Origin: an uncultured Sphingomonadales bacterium
GTDB lineage: Bacteria > Pseudomonadota > Alphaproteobacteria > Sphingomonadales > Sphingomonadaceae
Direction: 5' to 3'
DNA length: 49,683 bases
Assembly: GCA_903848655.1 (NCBI GenBank)
Contig: CAINGT010000139.1
Location: 1-49,683, forward strand
Below are positions 10,201 through 18,351 of this stretch, one piece after another; the first letter of the stretch is position 1, and each line of letters begins with the position of its first letter. A program made the translations under genes and the position numbers. Under the pieces are notes generated by a model, which had not been told where the DNA came from, searched no databases, and saw only the letters and a program-made list of their open reading frames with translations.

Positions 10201-10790
10201 AGATCGATCAGCGCGGCTTCGGCGGCCATTTCGCGCGCTTCGCCCCGGCGGCACAGTTCGATATAGAACCGACCGGGAAACAGCGCTGCGATGGCATCGG
10301 CATAGGCTTCACCGGCAGCCTGCTGGCTTTCGCCCAAGAGCCGAGTCAATGCGCCTTCGCCGCCCGCGCTCAATGCAATCAGCCCGTCGCTGTGCCCAAC
10401 GAGATCGGCAATCCGCACGTGTGGCGGCAATTCGGGTGGCCGCGCAAGATGCGCGATACTGACGAGATGGCACAGATTGGCATAGCCCAGATCGTCTTGC
10501 GCATAGAGCGCCAGCCAGTCGATGACCGGGGCCGCCGCACCCGGCGCAACCGCGCCATCGCGATCCGGGCGGATCACCGCCAGCATCGTGCCGATCACCG
10601 GCTGCACGCCGATGTCGCGGCACGCTTTGGCAAAAGGAACCGATCCGTAAAGCCCGTTGCGGTCGGTAATCGCCACCGCCGGAAACCCCCGGCCCGCCGC
10701 CGTTTTGGCAATAATTTTGGGATCGATGGCCCCATCGAGCATCGTATACGACGAAAACACGCGCAAGGGGACGAACGGAGCATAAGCCAT
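7203..10790 (-). CDS. dnaE: DNA polymerase III subunit alpha
   Basis: The 1195-residue catalytic subunit of the replicative polymerase (DnaE1 type by length and by its N-terminal block FVPLRVFSSYTMLDGAI). The order is a PHP domain (about 1-280), then the C-family polymerase palm with PDFDIDF (Asp436, Asp438), preceded by VGPGRGSGAGSLVAWAL. Fingers follow, containing YSLGDADLLRRAMGKK and KFAGYGFNKSHAAAYALLAY. A helix-hairpin-helix region and an OB domain (QKRKTKRGRDFIMADFSD) sit near the C-terminus. The start at 10790 (MAYAPF) is chosen by family alignment; 14 extra in-frame residues upstream look spurious. Confidence 0.96.
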   Translation of the reverse strand: MAYAPFVPLRVFSSYTMLDGAIDPKIIAKTAAGRGFPAVAITDRNGLYGSVPFAKACRDIGVQPVIGTMLAVIRPDRDGAVAPGAAAPVIDWLALYAQDDLGYANLCHLVSIAHLARPPELPPHVRIADLVGHSDGLIALSAGGEGALTRLLGESQQAAGEAYADAIAALFPGRFYIELCRRGEAREMAAEAALIDLAYARDWPLVATNPAAFAEAAFYPAHDAMLCIASSTHVDNTDRPRSSREWWIKPAQAMADLFADLPEALANTLVVAQRCAVVPPRREPILPSLAGDQTGEAVLCAADSRAGLVARMKPYVPAAAHDELARLLTLGPDAPAAAADYPALATAGAFELVCDYRARLEFEIAIINRMKFGGYFLIVADFIKWAKEQGIPVGPGRGSGAGSLVAWALTITDLDPIRLGLLFERFLNPERVSMPDFDIDFCETRRGEVIRYVQAKYGEDHVAQIITFGKLKARAVLRDTGRILQMSYGQVDRLCKLIPNHPTDPWDLPRALNGVGELKREYDRDPEVRRVIDLAIQLEGLPRNSSTHAAGVVIGDRPLAQLVPLYRDPRSDMPVTQFDMKHVEDAGLVKFDFLGLKTLSVLRKAVDLLAQRGITIDLAALSWDDDDVYRLLQSGDTVGVFQLESEGMRRTLAAVKPGSFGDIIALVSLYRPGPMDNIPLFGRRKNGLEPIDYPHPKLAGILAETYGIFVYQEQVMQAAQILAGYSLGDADLLRRAMGKKIQSEMDQQRARFVSGCAENSDIPATKANELFDLIDKFAGYGFNKSHAAAYALLAYQTAWLKTHYPHEFYAASMCFDMHQSEKLTVFVDDMRRNGVALAGPDINHSEAEFSVERTDEGYAVRYALAGLRNVGAKAMEAIVAERADNGVYASLDDLFRRIPPGAMNRRQLEALAAGGALDGLEPNRAMLIANADLLMAVADEAARARVSGQGGLFGGDDHAGQTLRLTPAKAWTRAEQMAAERENFGFYFAAHPVEEFRAIAGANGARTYASLAAGGGSATGRTGAIMAAMVETVQKRKTKRGRDFIMADFSDASGLFSASCFEEALVEPFVQWARDGTCLLLTVEVDRPSADEAPRVTVRGARPLAQVTSAARMLLSCEVLHADAMADLAALLPRASDAKGEVRVHLRIGGEHEPWAVLGADFRLDSSVIERLLPVAGLANVALTARPDRHLRLVE

Positions 10791-10899
10791 GGCGCCAACG
10801 CTAATCCAAAGCGCGCGATGAGGGGAGAGCACGCTTGCGGTTTATCCCCATCGTCGCGACGCTATGCGCTGCCCCCGCTTGCGGCTATGGCCGGTGGTT

Positions 10900-11538
10900 A
10901 TGGATGTTGTGCTGCGAATGTCTGTCGCGTTGATCGCCGTGCTGGCCTTGGGTGCCGCCACGCTTCCGCCTGCCAGCGCCCGCCTGACTGCGCCGCAACG
11001 CCGCGATTTGCGCTGCGCTGCGGCATTCGCGGTGGTGGCGGGGGCGCAAGCGCGCGGCGAACCGGCGGCATTGGCGCTGCCACCGCTGGCAGAGCGCGGC
11101 AGGCGCTATCTGGGGCTGGTGGGCGAGCAGGTGGCGGCCGCGACGGGGCTGTCGGGCGCGACGGTGCATGGCCTGTTGCGCGATGAAGCGCGCGCGCTGG
11201 GTGATCGCACAGCACTGGCGGTGGCCACGGCCTGTCTGGCCGATCTTGATGGCGCGGTGCCGCGCCGGGCAGACCCCGATGCGGTGGAGTGTCAGGCGCT
11301 GTTGGAAGTCTATGCCGACGTGCTGGCGCGGCGCGAAGGGGGCAGTGCGCTGGCGGCCACACTGCGGCGCGAGGCGGAACTGCTGGCCCTTGCCGCGCAA
11401 GCGCTGGCGCGCGCCCGGACCGGCAACCCGCTGGAAACCGCGCGCCAGCGCGTGCGCGCGGCGATCACCGGGCAGGCCGCGACGCTCGATGCCGAAACGT
11501 ATGCGCAATGCCGCAAGCAGGCGGACACACATGGTTGA
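10900..11538 (+). CDS. Secreted protein of unknown function
   Basis: About 212 residues. A hydrophobic N-terminal signal ([19 protein letters not shown]) suggests export. The mature part is helical and alanine-rich, with conserved-looking blocks [17 protein letters not shown] and [14 protein letters not shown] and a few cysteines. I do not recognise an enzymatic motif. Similar small secreted proteins exist in sphingomonads, but no function is known to me. The start is uncertain: the ATGs at 10864, 10900 and 10918 are all in frame, and 10900 or 10918 gives the best signal peptide. It is divergent from dnaE and sits 65 bp before msrB, so the two could be co-transcribed. Confidence 0.7.
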   Translation: MDVVLRMSVALIAVLALGAATLPPASARLTAPQRRDLRCAAAFAVVAGAQARGEPAALALPPLAERGRRYLGLVGEQVAAATGLSGATVHGLLRDEARALGDRTALAVATACLADLDGAVPRRADPDAVECQALLEVYADVLARREGGSALAATLRREAELLALAAQALARARTGNPLETARQRVRAAITGQAATLDAETYAQCRKQADTHG

Positions 11539-11603
11539 AGCATCGCGGCTGCGGCCCCAGATTGGCACGCAGCGCACGGACGGGCGCGCGGGAGACATCG
11601 ACA

Positions 11604-12002
11604 ATGACTGACAAGCTGATCCTGACCGATGCGCAATGGCGCGAGCGGCTAAGCCCTGAACAATACCACATCTTGCGCGAAGCGGGCACCGAACGCGCGT
11701 TCACCGGCAAATATGATCGCAACAAGGCACCGGGCGATTACCAATGCGCGGGGTGCGGCGCGCCGCTGTTCGGCTCCGACGCCAAATTTGACAGCGGTTG
11801 CGGCTGGCCCAGTTTTACCGCCCCGGCTGATCCCGATGCAGTGGCCGAATTGACCGATGCCTCGCACGGGATGATCCGCACCGAAGTGCGCTGCGCGCGG
11901 TGTGACGGGCATTTGGGCCATGTCTTTCCCGACGGCCCGGCCCCGACCGGCCTGCGCTATTGCATGAACAGCGCCGCGCTCGATTTCACGCCGCAGGATT
12001 GA
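11604..12002 (+). CDS. msrB: Peptide-methionine (R)-S-oxide reductase
   Basis: A 132-residue MsrB that reduces methionine-R-sulfoxide in proteins using thioredoxin. It has the zinc-binding CxxC pairs CAGCGAP and [15 protein letters not shown], the substrate loop SGCGWPSF, and the catalytic cysteine in [11 protein letters not shown] near the C-terminus. The length is normal for a single-domain cytoplasmic MsrB. The start at 11604 has GGAGA eight bases upstream. Confidence 0.96.
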   Translation: MTDKLILTDAQWRERLSPEQYHILREAGTERAFTGKYDRNKAPGDYQCAGCGAPLFGSDAKFDSGCGWPSFTAPADPDAVAELTDASHGMIRTEVRCARCDGHLGHVFPDGPAPTGLRYCMNSAALDFTPQD

Positions 12003-12115
12003 CCGCACCGCAGCTTGCTTTAACCACGATCTGCTTGCACCGGTTCAGCTTGGGTGCAGATGCGGTTGGCACGATATGGTGCGCCGCATCAGCTTGAGGA
12101 AACGAATTCACCGCG

Positions 12116-14185
12116 ATGGCCACCAGCACATCCCCCCGCCGCCGATCATTGCCGTGGCGGTTGGCCAAAGGCCTGTTGGTCTGGAGCTTGGCCTTGCTGC
12201 TGCTCGGCGGGTTGGCACTGACGGCGGCGGTCTTGGTCACCGCGCAGTCACTGCCCGGCTTTGAGCGGCTGAAATCAACCCAAACCGGGCAGATGATCGT
12301 GGTGCGCGCCGCCGATGGCTCGGAAATCGTCACGCTCGGGCCAAGTTATGGCCGCTGGATTCCCATTGGCCGGATGCCCCGGGTGATGCAGGATGCGATG
12401 ATCTCGGTCGAAGACCGGCGGTTTCGCAGCCATTGGGGGGTCGATCCGATCGGCATCGTCCGCTCGGTATGGGTGCGCGTCGAATCCGGGCACTGGCGGC
12501 AGGGTGGATCGACGATCACCCAGCAATTGGCGCGCAATGTGTTTTTGAATTCCAGCCGCACATTTGATCGCAAGATCCGTGAAGTGGTGCTCGCGCTCGC
12601 GCTCGAAACCAATTTCAGCAAAGACCAGATCCTCGAACTTTATCTCAACAAAGTCTATTTTGGCGGCGGCGCGTATGGGGTTGATTCGGCCGCGCGCAAG
12701 TTTTTCGGCCATCCCGGCGAACAGTTGAGCCTGGGTGAAGCGGCCATTGTTGCCGGACTGGTCAAAGCACCATCGCACTATTCGCCCACTGCCGATGCCA
12801 AAGCTGCGGTTGACCGTGCCAGAGTGGTCATTACCACGATGCAATCAGCCGGCACGATCACCCCCGCGCAAGCGCAAGCCGCGGGGTTGGATACGGTAAA
12901 GCTGGCCGCCGAAACGGGGCAGAATTCGGCGCGCTATTTCACCGACTGGGTGCTGCCGCAGCTTGACCAGATCTTGCCCGACAATGCCCGGCAGATCGAA
13001 GTGTGGACCACACTTGACCCCAATGCGCAACGCGCCGCCACCGCTGCGATCCAGGCCAACGCGCCCAAAGATACCCAAGGCGCGCTGCTGAGCGTTGATC
13101 GCGATGGCGCGGTGCTGGCGATGGTTGGGGGCACCGACTATGTCACGTCAAACTACAACCGCGCGACCAGCGCGCTGCGCCAGCCCGGATCGGCGTGGAA
13201 GCTGTTCGTCTATCTGACCGCGCTTGAAGCGGGGTACAAACCCGATGACAAAGTGGTCGATGAACCGGTGACCATCCAAGGCTGGACCCCGCGAAATTCG
13301 GGCGGCACTTATGCCGGTGAAATCGATGTGCGCACGGCGTTTGCCTATTCGAAAAACTCGGTCGCGGCGCAATTGGGCAACGAAGTCGGGTTTGGCGCGG
13401 TGGCCAACATGGCGCGCAGGTTCGGGATTACCACGCCGATCATTACGACACCGGCGATGGTGCTGGGATCGAGTGATGTGCACATGATCGACATGGTGCG
13501 CGCCTTTGCCGAAGTGTCGGCCAAAGGCATGGCGGTAACGCCTTATGGTATTCGCAAGATCACCAGCACTGATGGCGAAGTGCTCTATGTCCATCGTCCC
13601 GATACCGCGCAGCAACTGGTGCCCGACTATGTCGCTGCCGGAATAACCGATATGCTGCAAACCGCGGTGGCCATCGGCACTGGCCGCGCGGCGCAAATCG
13701 GCCGCCCGGTGGCGGGCAAGACCGGCACGACATCATCGAACAAGGATGGCTGGTTTCTGGGCTTTTCCAGCGGGATTACCACAGGAGTATGGATGGGACG
13801 CGACGATGCCAAGCCTGTTCCGGGCCTGCAAGGCGGCACCGCACCGGCGCGCGCCTTTGCCGCCTATATGCGCGTGGCCACCGCCAAACGCCCGCCCGAA
13901 AAATTCCAGACCGATCTCAAGCTTCCCACCCAGGAGCTGGAACCCGATGACGAGACGCTGCAGAACAATCCTGACAGCTTTTTCTATGTCGATCCGGAAG
14001 GCAATATTGCCAACCACCAGCCCAATGCGCCAGCCTCTCCCGCGCGTGATGATACCGCACCGGTGAAACAGGACCCGCCGGGGGCAGCGGCCAACGATGA
14101 ATTTCTGGATCGAGCAACCGGTCGTGCGTCGCCGCCACCGCGCGCATCCCCTACCCGCCACGCACCCGTGCCGCATTCGCCCTGA
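12116..14185 (+). CDS. Bifunctional penicillin-binding protein, PBP1A family
   Basis: A 689-residue class A penicillin-binding protein that polymerises glycan strands and cross-links peptides. A short cytoplasmic Arg-rich tail and one membrane anchor (about 20-46) precede the GT51 glycosyltransferase domain, with catalytic Glu99 in SVEDRRF, then GGSTITQQLARN and KDQILELYLNKVYFG. The transpeptidase domain has S359-A-W-K362, the SxN motif in YSKNS, and KTG in AGKTGTTSS. It lacks the large inserted domain of E. coli PBP1A and ends in a Pro/Ser-rich tail. GAGGA lies 15 bases before the ATG, a rather long spacing. Confidence 0.94.
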   Translation: MATSTSPRRRSLPWRLAKGLLVWSLALLLLGGLALTAAVLVTAQSLPGFERLKSTQTGQMIVVRAADGSEIVTLGPSYGRWIPIGRMPRVMQDAMISVEDRRFRSHWGVDPIGIVRSVWVRVESGHWRQGGSTITQQLARNVFLNSSRTFDRKIREVVLALALETNFSKDQILELYLNKVYFGGGAYGVDSAARKFFGHPGEQLSLGEAAIVAGLVKAPSHYSPTADAKAAVDRARVVITTMQSAGTITPAQAQAAGLDTVKLAAETGQNSARYFTDWVLPQLDQILPDNARQIEVWTTLDPNAQRAATAAIQANAPKDTQGALLSVDRDGAVLAMVGGTDYVTSNYNRATSALRQPGSAWKLFVYLTALEAGYKPDDKVVDEPVTIQGWTPRNSGGTYAGEIDVRTAFAYSKNSVAAQLGNEVGFGAVANMARRFGITTPIITTPAMVLGSSDVHMIDMVRAFAEVSAKGMAVTPYGIRKITSTDGEVLYVHRPDTAQQLVPDYVAAGITDMLQTAVAIGTGRAAQIGRPVAGKTGTTSSNKDGWFLGFSSGITTGVWMGRDDAKPVPGLQGGTAPARAFAAYMRVATAKRPPEKFQTDLKLPTQELEPDDETLQNNPDSFFYVDPEGNIANHQPNAPASPARDDTAPVKQDPPGAAANDEFLDRATGRASPPPRASPTRHAPVPHSP

Positions 14186-14221
14186 TGCAGCGCATGGCGC
14201 GATTCAATCGAACCGCGCCCC

Positions 14222-14290
14222 GCTTAGAGCGTGATGCGAAAAGGTGGGAACCGGCTTTTTGCAATAAATCACGCGAAAACAAAGACTCTA
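14222..14290 (+). repeat. Dispersed structured repeat, copy A
   Basis: This copy matches the element at 49568-49632 almost base for base: TTAGAGCGTGATGCGAAAA, a GTGGGAACCGG loop region, then a tail GCGAAAACAAAGACTC. The outer stem is GCGTGAT (14229-14235) with ATCACGC (14268-14274). In the 49568 copy the pair is GCATGAT with ATCATGC, a compensatory change. It lies between the convergent PBP and SPOR-lipoprotein genes. Confidence 0.8.
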
Positions 14291-14360
14291 GAGCGTGATG
14301 CGAGCCACAGGCCACCGACGGTAAAAAGTGGAAACCGGCTTTTCGCAATCAATGAGTCTC
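14289..14360 (+). repeat. Dispersed structured repeat, copy B (degenerate)
   Basis: A second, damaged copy follows copy A directly. It begins TAGAGCGTGATGCGA and carries roughly 20 bases of unrelated sequence (14303-14321). It resumes as AAAAAGTGGAAACCGGCTTTTCGCAATCAATGAGTCTC. The tandem arrangement repeats what is seen at the end of the window. The rest of the gap, to 14384, holds nothing recognisable. Confidence 0.65.
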
Positions 14361-14384
14361 GGTGTAATCGATCCGGCGTAAAGG

Positions 14385-15776
14385 TCAGCCTGCTGCCAAA
14401 GTCCTGCCTTGGCGGGTCTGTGCAGGGTGCGCCGCCGCCGGGCGTATCCGTGCCGGTTGCGCCACAACGCGAGCCGCTGATTGCGCGGGGGAGATCGCGA
14501 CTTTGGCTGCCGCGTTCAGCGCCATGACCAGGCATACCCCGCCATGGGCGCGCAATGTGCCGCACAGCGTTGTAGCCGATGCCTGGCCAGCGAAGCCCGC
14601 CGCCTGCAAACGCCAGAAATCACGTCCGTGCACGTTGACTTTGGTAATCATGCTGGGGTGGCTCGCCAGCCGCGAATTGCGCTTGGCATAATGGCTCCAG
14701 GCGCGTTGCGCCGCATCATTGCTGCTGAATGAGCCCAGTTGCACGAGGTGCGTTCCCCGTGCAGACACCAAAGCTGTTTTGCCGGATAGCGTGGAATGCG
14801 CCAGCACCGCGCGCGCCGGTTTGGCGGTGACGGCGGGGATCGCCTTGGCGACGACTGAAACAGCGTGTGCTGTTGGCGCGGCAGCGGCGCTTGATGGGGG
14901 CACAGTTACCGCTGCCACCGGAGCCGCTCGGGGCGCGATGGCAGGGACCACTGGCGCGGTGGTGGCTGCGGATGCTACGACGGGTGCAGCGGCTTGCGCC
15001 CGGACAGCAGCCATGGGCGTGGTGAATTTGGCCAAAGCCAGCGCTTGCGGCTGGCCGCTGTCAAGGATTGTGGGCGCACCGATCAGGCTGGCAACGCGGC
15101 GGCGGTCTTGATCGGGCCGGGCCAGCAGCGCCCAGCTTTGCAGCCGCGCATCAAGCTGATTGGCAGGAATATCTTGCGCAGCAATCACTTTGGCTTCGGC
15201 CCACATGCCCGACAGCGCGTAAGCATAGGCAAGGTTCAACCGCAACCGGGCTGACTTTTGCCCCTGGCGCACCGCTGTTGTCAGCACGGCGATACCGCGC
15301 TCGTTCTGCCCCGCCATTGTCAGCGCCAGACCGAGATCGGCCGCGGTCAACACATCGCCATAAGTGTTCAGCGTATCGAGCGCCGCCGCATGACGCCCAA
15401 GCGCCAGATCCGACAGGACCAGCCCCAGCGCGGCCCGGCTGCTGTCATCACCCAGTTCGATTACATCGGCATAAGCGGCACGCGCGGATTCAAACCGTCC
15501 GGCGTGAAGATAGGCATTGGCCAGCGCCAGCCGCAGCGCCGCGTTGCGACCATCCGCCAAAACTGCTGCTTCGGCCTGGGCAATGGCGCGGGGCGCCGCT
15601 TCGCGGTCGCCGCTATCGTCCGCCGCACGGGTCAATTGATCGGGCCGGGCACGCTCGCTTGAACAGCCACCCAGCAGCGCAATGCCGGCGATCCCCAGCG
15701 CCAGAAGAACGGACGTGCGCTCATGCCCGGTGCTACGCACAGGCAACGGGCAAAAGGCAGGGACGCTGACGGTCAT
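14385..15776 (-). CDS. TPR/SPOR-domain lipoprotein
   Basis: A 463-residue predicted lipoprotein. A hydrophobic stretch ends in lipobox LLGGC (Cys38), so the leader is rather long. Residues 55-225 are helical TPR-like repeats (ALRLALANAYLHAGRFESARAAY and similar). Residues 250-335 are an Ala/Val/Pro-rich linker. Residues about 340-420 form a SPOR domain (THLVQLGSFSS, then DFWRLQAAGF), a fold that binds denuded septal peptidoglycan. The ATG overlaps the stop of the preceding gene (ATGA), so it is the third cistron of the ParA operon. A role at the division site or pole is inferred. The true start could lie slightly further in. Confidence 0.8.
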   Translation of the reverse strand: MTVSVPAFCPLPVRSTGHERTSVLLALGIAGIALLGGCSSERARPDQLTRAADDSGDREAAPRAIAQAEAAVLADGRNAALRLALANAYLHAGRFESARAAYADVIELGDDSSRAALGLVLSDLALGRHAAALDTLNTYGDVLTAADLGLALTMAGQNERGIAVLTTAVRQGQKSARLRLNLAYAYALSGMWAEAKVIAAQDIPANQLDARLQSWALLARPDQDRRRVASLIGAPTILDSGQPQALALAKFTTPMAAVRAQAAAPVVASAATTAPVVPAIAPRAAPVAAVTVPPSSAAAAPTAHAVSVVAKAIPAVTAKPARAVLAHSTLSGKTALVSARGTHLVQLGSFSSNDAAQRAWSHYAKRNSRLASHPSMITKVNVHGRDFWRLQAAGFAGQASATTLCGTLRAHGGVCLVMALNAAAKVAISPAQSAARVVAQPARIRPAAAHPAQTRQGRTLAAG

Positions 15777-16216
15777 GGCTGGTTTCCGGTCATATGGCAG
15801 TTGGGCAAAGGCAAAGCCGGGGAACAGGCGGCAACATTCGAAGATGATACAGCATAATGGTCGAGCGCATCGGTAAGCACGGTTTGCGCGCTGACCCCTT
15901 GAACTTGGGCAATCCGGCCAAGATAACCATGGCGTTCACCATCAAGCCACAAAGTAACCGCAAATCGCGGTGCGGCCGCGCTAGAGCCACCATCAGGCGA
16001 CGAACCACGCGAATCAATACGATCACGTGTCTGTGCCTGACGGGAAACAATTTGCACCACTTCGGGCGAATGTGCAACCGTGTGCTCTGCCGCCTGATCG
16101 GCTGTATGCGGCCCGGCGAACGTCAATGGCGTGCGTCGCCGCTGCTTGCAGCTATCCAGCAACCCGGCATCAAGCGAGGCCATTGGCCGAGCCAAGGTGT
16201 CGCTGGCCGCGGTCAT
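15773..16216 (-). CDS. Small protein with ribbon-helix-helix-like C-terminal segment
   Basis: A 147-residue protein with no recognised full-length family. Residues 1-82 are polar and probably disordered. Residues 84-122 (RFAVTLWLD, then two helices ending ALDHYA) have the strand-helix-turn-helix pattern of ribbon-helix-helix DNA-binding proteins such as ParG-type partners of ParA. The tail is Ser/Pro/Cys-rich. The ATG at 16216 shares a base with the parA-like stop (TGATG), and its own stop overlaps the SPOR-lipoprotein start, so it is fully coupled to both. DNA binding is inferred from the pattern only. Confidence 0.6.
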   Translation of the reverse strand: MTAASDTLARPMASLDAGLLDSCKQRRRTPLTFAGPHTADQAAEHTVAHSPEVVQIVSRQAQTRDRIDSRGSSPDGGSSAAAPRFAVTLWLDGERHGYLGRIAQVQGVSAQTVLTDALDHYAVSSSNVAACSPALPLPNCHMTGNQP

Positions 16217-16974
16217 CACGATTCAGCCACGCGGCGGCCAAAACCCTGGCCGCTTGCACGCTGCTGGCTCGTCCCCGATGTCACCGGCTGGGTTCCGGCA
16301 AACACCTTGCGCCGAAAATTCTGTTCAAGCCGTTCGTGCACGCATGTCCACAGCGCGCCGATTTCTTGCGCAGATTTTCCTTGCGGATCAACTTCCATCA
16401 CGGTTCGGCCATCGATCATCGACGCGGCAAAATCAGTGCGGTGATGCAGCGTAACCGGGGCGACCGTTCCATGTCGGCTTAATGCGAGCGCGGCTTCGGC
16501 GGTGATCCGCGCATGCGCGGTGGCAGCATTGAGCACGAATACCAGCGGCTTGCTGGCCCGATCGCACAGCTCGGCCGTGGCGCCGACCGCCCGCAGATCG
16601 TGCGGGCTGGGGCGGGTGGGCACGACCACCAGTTCGGCTGCGTGGATCACTGACTGAATCGCCAGCGTGATCGCCGGGGGCGTGTCAATCACCGCCAATT
16701 TGAACCCTTGTTCGCGAAGCAACGCCAGATCGGTGCCCAGCCGGGTGACGCTGGTCTGGGCCAGCGCGGGATAATCGGCATCGCGCACATTCCACCATTC
16801 GGTCAACGAACCTTGCGGATCAATGTCGATCAGCACCACCGGCCCTGCCCCGCTGCGCTGTGCCTGCACGGCAAGATGACCCGACAACGTGGTCTTGCCC
16901 GATCCGCCTTTCTGCGAAGCCAATGCCAAAATGCGCAACGCCACGTTCCAATGCCAGTTATGACGGCGTACCAT
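16216..16974 (-). CDS. ParA/MinD-family ATPase (orphan partition type)
   Basis: A 252-residue P-loop ATPase of the deviant Walker A class that positions DNA or protein cargo. The Walker A motif is ASQKGGSGKTTLSGHLA. The Walker A' region is VVLIDIDPQGSLTEWW. Walker B is KLAVIDTPPA, followed by VVPTRPSPHDLRAVG. It has no N-terminal HTH, so it resembles small plasmid-type or orphan chromosomal ParA proteins. It is not accompanied by a canonical parB or gidB context. The ATG at 16974 follows GTGGGGGAC, a good ribosome site; GTG at 16983 is the alternative. It is the first cistron of a coupled three-gene operon. Confidence 0.88.
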   Translation of the reverse strand: MVRRHNWHWNVALRILALASQKGGSGKTTLSGHLAVQAQRSGAGPVVLIDIDPQGSLTEWWNVRDADYPALAQTSVTRLGTDLALLREQGFKLAVIDTPPAITLAIQSVIHAAELVVVPTRPSPHDLRAVGATAELCDRASKPLVFVLNAATAHARITAEAALALSRHGTVAPVTLHHRTDFAASMIDGRTVMEVDPQGKSAQEIGALWTCVHERLEQNFRRKVFAGTQPVTSGTSQQRASGQGFGRRVAES

Positions 16975-17052
16975 GTCCCCCACAGAGTCAAATTTTGGTT
17001 AACAGTGCAGATGGTTGGGCCACAATCGTCAAAAGGGGATAAGCGGTACGCC

Positions 17053-18351
17053 ATGGCAGGCATTTTCTCGACGGCTGCATACCTCCACCCGGCGCATTCG
17101 CTTGAGGGGAAGACTGGTGCGGGGTCGGTCTTGCCTGCCATTGGCGTGCCGCGCATCGCCGCGCTCGATTTCGTGCGCGGGGTGGCGCTGCTCGGCATTC
17201 TGACCATCAATATAACCGGGTTCTGGGGGCCGACGCTGGCGACATTCAGCCCGCATTGGCCGCGCGCGGAACCGGGTGGTGATACGTGGTTCCTGATCGC
17301 GTTCGTGCTGTTCGAAGGCAAGATGCGCGCGCTGTTCACGCTGCTGTTCGGCGCGAGCATGGTGCTGTTCATTGCTGCTGCCGATCAGCGCGGGGCGTGG
17401 GGGCCGGGGGTGCAGGCGCGGCGGCTGGTGTGGCTGGCGGTGATTGGTTATGGCCATTATGCGCTGCTATGGTGGGGCGATATCCTGTTTGCATATGCGT
17501 TGTGCGGGTTGGCGGCGCTGGTCATGTGCCGCGCGCCTGCGCGGCTGCTGATTGCGCTGGGGCTGGGGTTGTTCATGGTCAGCCACGCGTTCGATGCGCT
17601 GGGCGCGGTGCTGGGTATTGCCGCCGAACAGGCGGTGCTGGCGGGGCACGCCCCGGCGGCGGATCGCGCCGAACAAGCGGCGATGCTGGCGCGGATTGCC
17701 GCATCGATCAGCGATGATCGGCGCGTGCTGCTGGCCCCGTTTGGCGAAGCGGTCCGGCTACGGCTGACACTGGCACCATGGCTGCCGCTGCAAACCACGG
17801 TCGCGACATTCACCGAAACGTTTCCGCTGATGCTGATCGGGATGGGGTTGCACCGCACCGGGTTGTGGCGCGGGGAATGGTCGCGCCGCGCGCTTGTCTG
17901 GCTCGCGGGCAGCGGGATCGGCGCGGGCGGGGCGATGACGCTGGCGCTCGCGTGGTGGATCGATGCGCGCGATTTCGCCCCGCGCGTGATGTTCGGCGTT
18001 ATGACAACGCTGTCCGCTTTGCCGCATCTGGCGATGGCGCTGGGCTATGGCGCGGCGCTGATGCTGGCTTGGCCAAAGCTGTCATCCACTGCGCCCGCGC
18101 GGCTGATCGCGGCTGCCGGGCAGACCGCGCTGACCAATTATATCGGCACCACGGTGGCGATGAGCGCGCTGTTTGCCGGCTGGGGGCTGGGGCTGGGGGG
18201 ATGGTTGGGGCGCGGCTGGCTGCCGCTGTTCATCCCGCTGGGCTGGGCGGCAATGCTGGTGTGGCCGCAATGGTGGCTCGCGCGCCATCGCCACGGCCCG
18301 CTCGAAGCAGTGTGGCGGCGGTTGACGTGGCTGGGGACGCGGCAATCATAA
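17053..18351 (+). CDS. DUF418-type integral membrane protein
   Basis: A 432-residue polytopic membrane protein with about ten hydrophobic segments. The family hallmarks are RIAALDFVRGVALLGILTINI near the N-terminus, then FEGKMRALFTLLFGASMVLF, and a C-terminal DUF418 half with GQTALTNYIGTT. DUF418 proteins (YeiB-like) are relatives of membrane acyltransferases and transporters, but their substrates are unknown. The ATG at 17053 is the first plausible start; the open frame extends upstream through the divergent ParA promoter. Its last 6 bp overlap the tail of fliA on the other strand. Confidence 0.85.
   Translation: MAGIFSTAAYLHPAHSLEGKTGAGSVLPAIGVPRIAALDFVRGVALLGILTINITGFWGPTLATFSPHWPRAEPGGDTWFLIAFVLFEGKMRALFTLLFGASMVLFIAAADQRGAWGPGVQARRLVWLAVIGYGHYALLWWGDILFAYALCGLAALVMCRAPARLLIALGLGLFMVSHAFDALGAVLGIAAEQAVLAGHAPAADRAEQAAMLARIAASISDDRRVLLAPFGEAVRLRLTLAPWLPLQTTVATFTETFPLMLIGMGLHRTGLWRGEWSRRALVWLAGSGIGAGGAMTLALAWWIDARDFAPRVMFGVMTTLSALPHLAMALGYGAALMLAWPKLSSTAPARLIAAAGQTALTNYIGTTVAMSALFAGWGLGLGGWLGRGWLPLFIPLGWAAMLVWPQWWLARHRHGPLEAVWRRLTWLGTRQS

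Noticed and set aside
11531..11611. Small open frame between the secreted-protein gene and msrB
   Set aside because: 26 codons, overlapping both neighbours out of frame, without a ribosome site.
12065..12083. Sigma-54-like sequence TTGGCACGATATGGTGC before the penicillin-binding protein gene
   Set aside because: The GG and GC elements are 11 bases apart instead of 10 and the -12 box is GTGC rather than TTGC, so it probably does not work.
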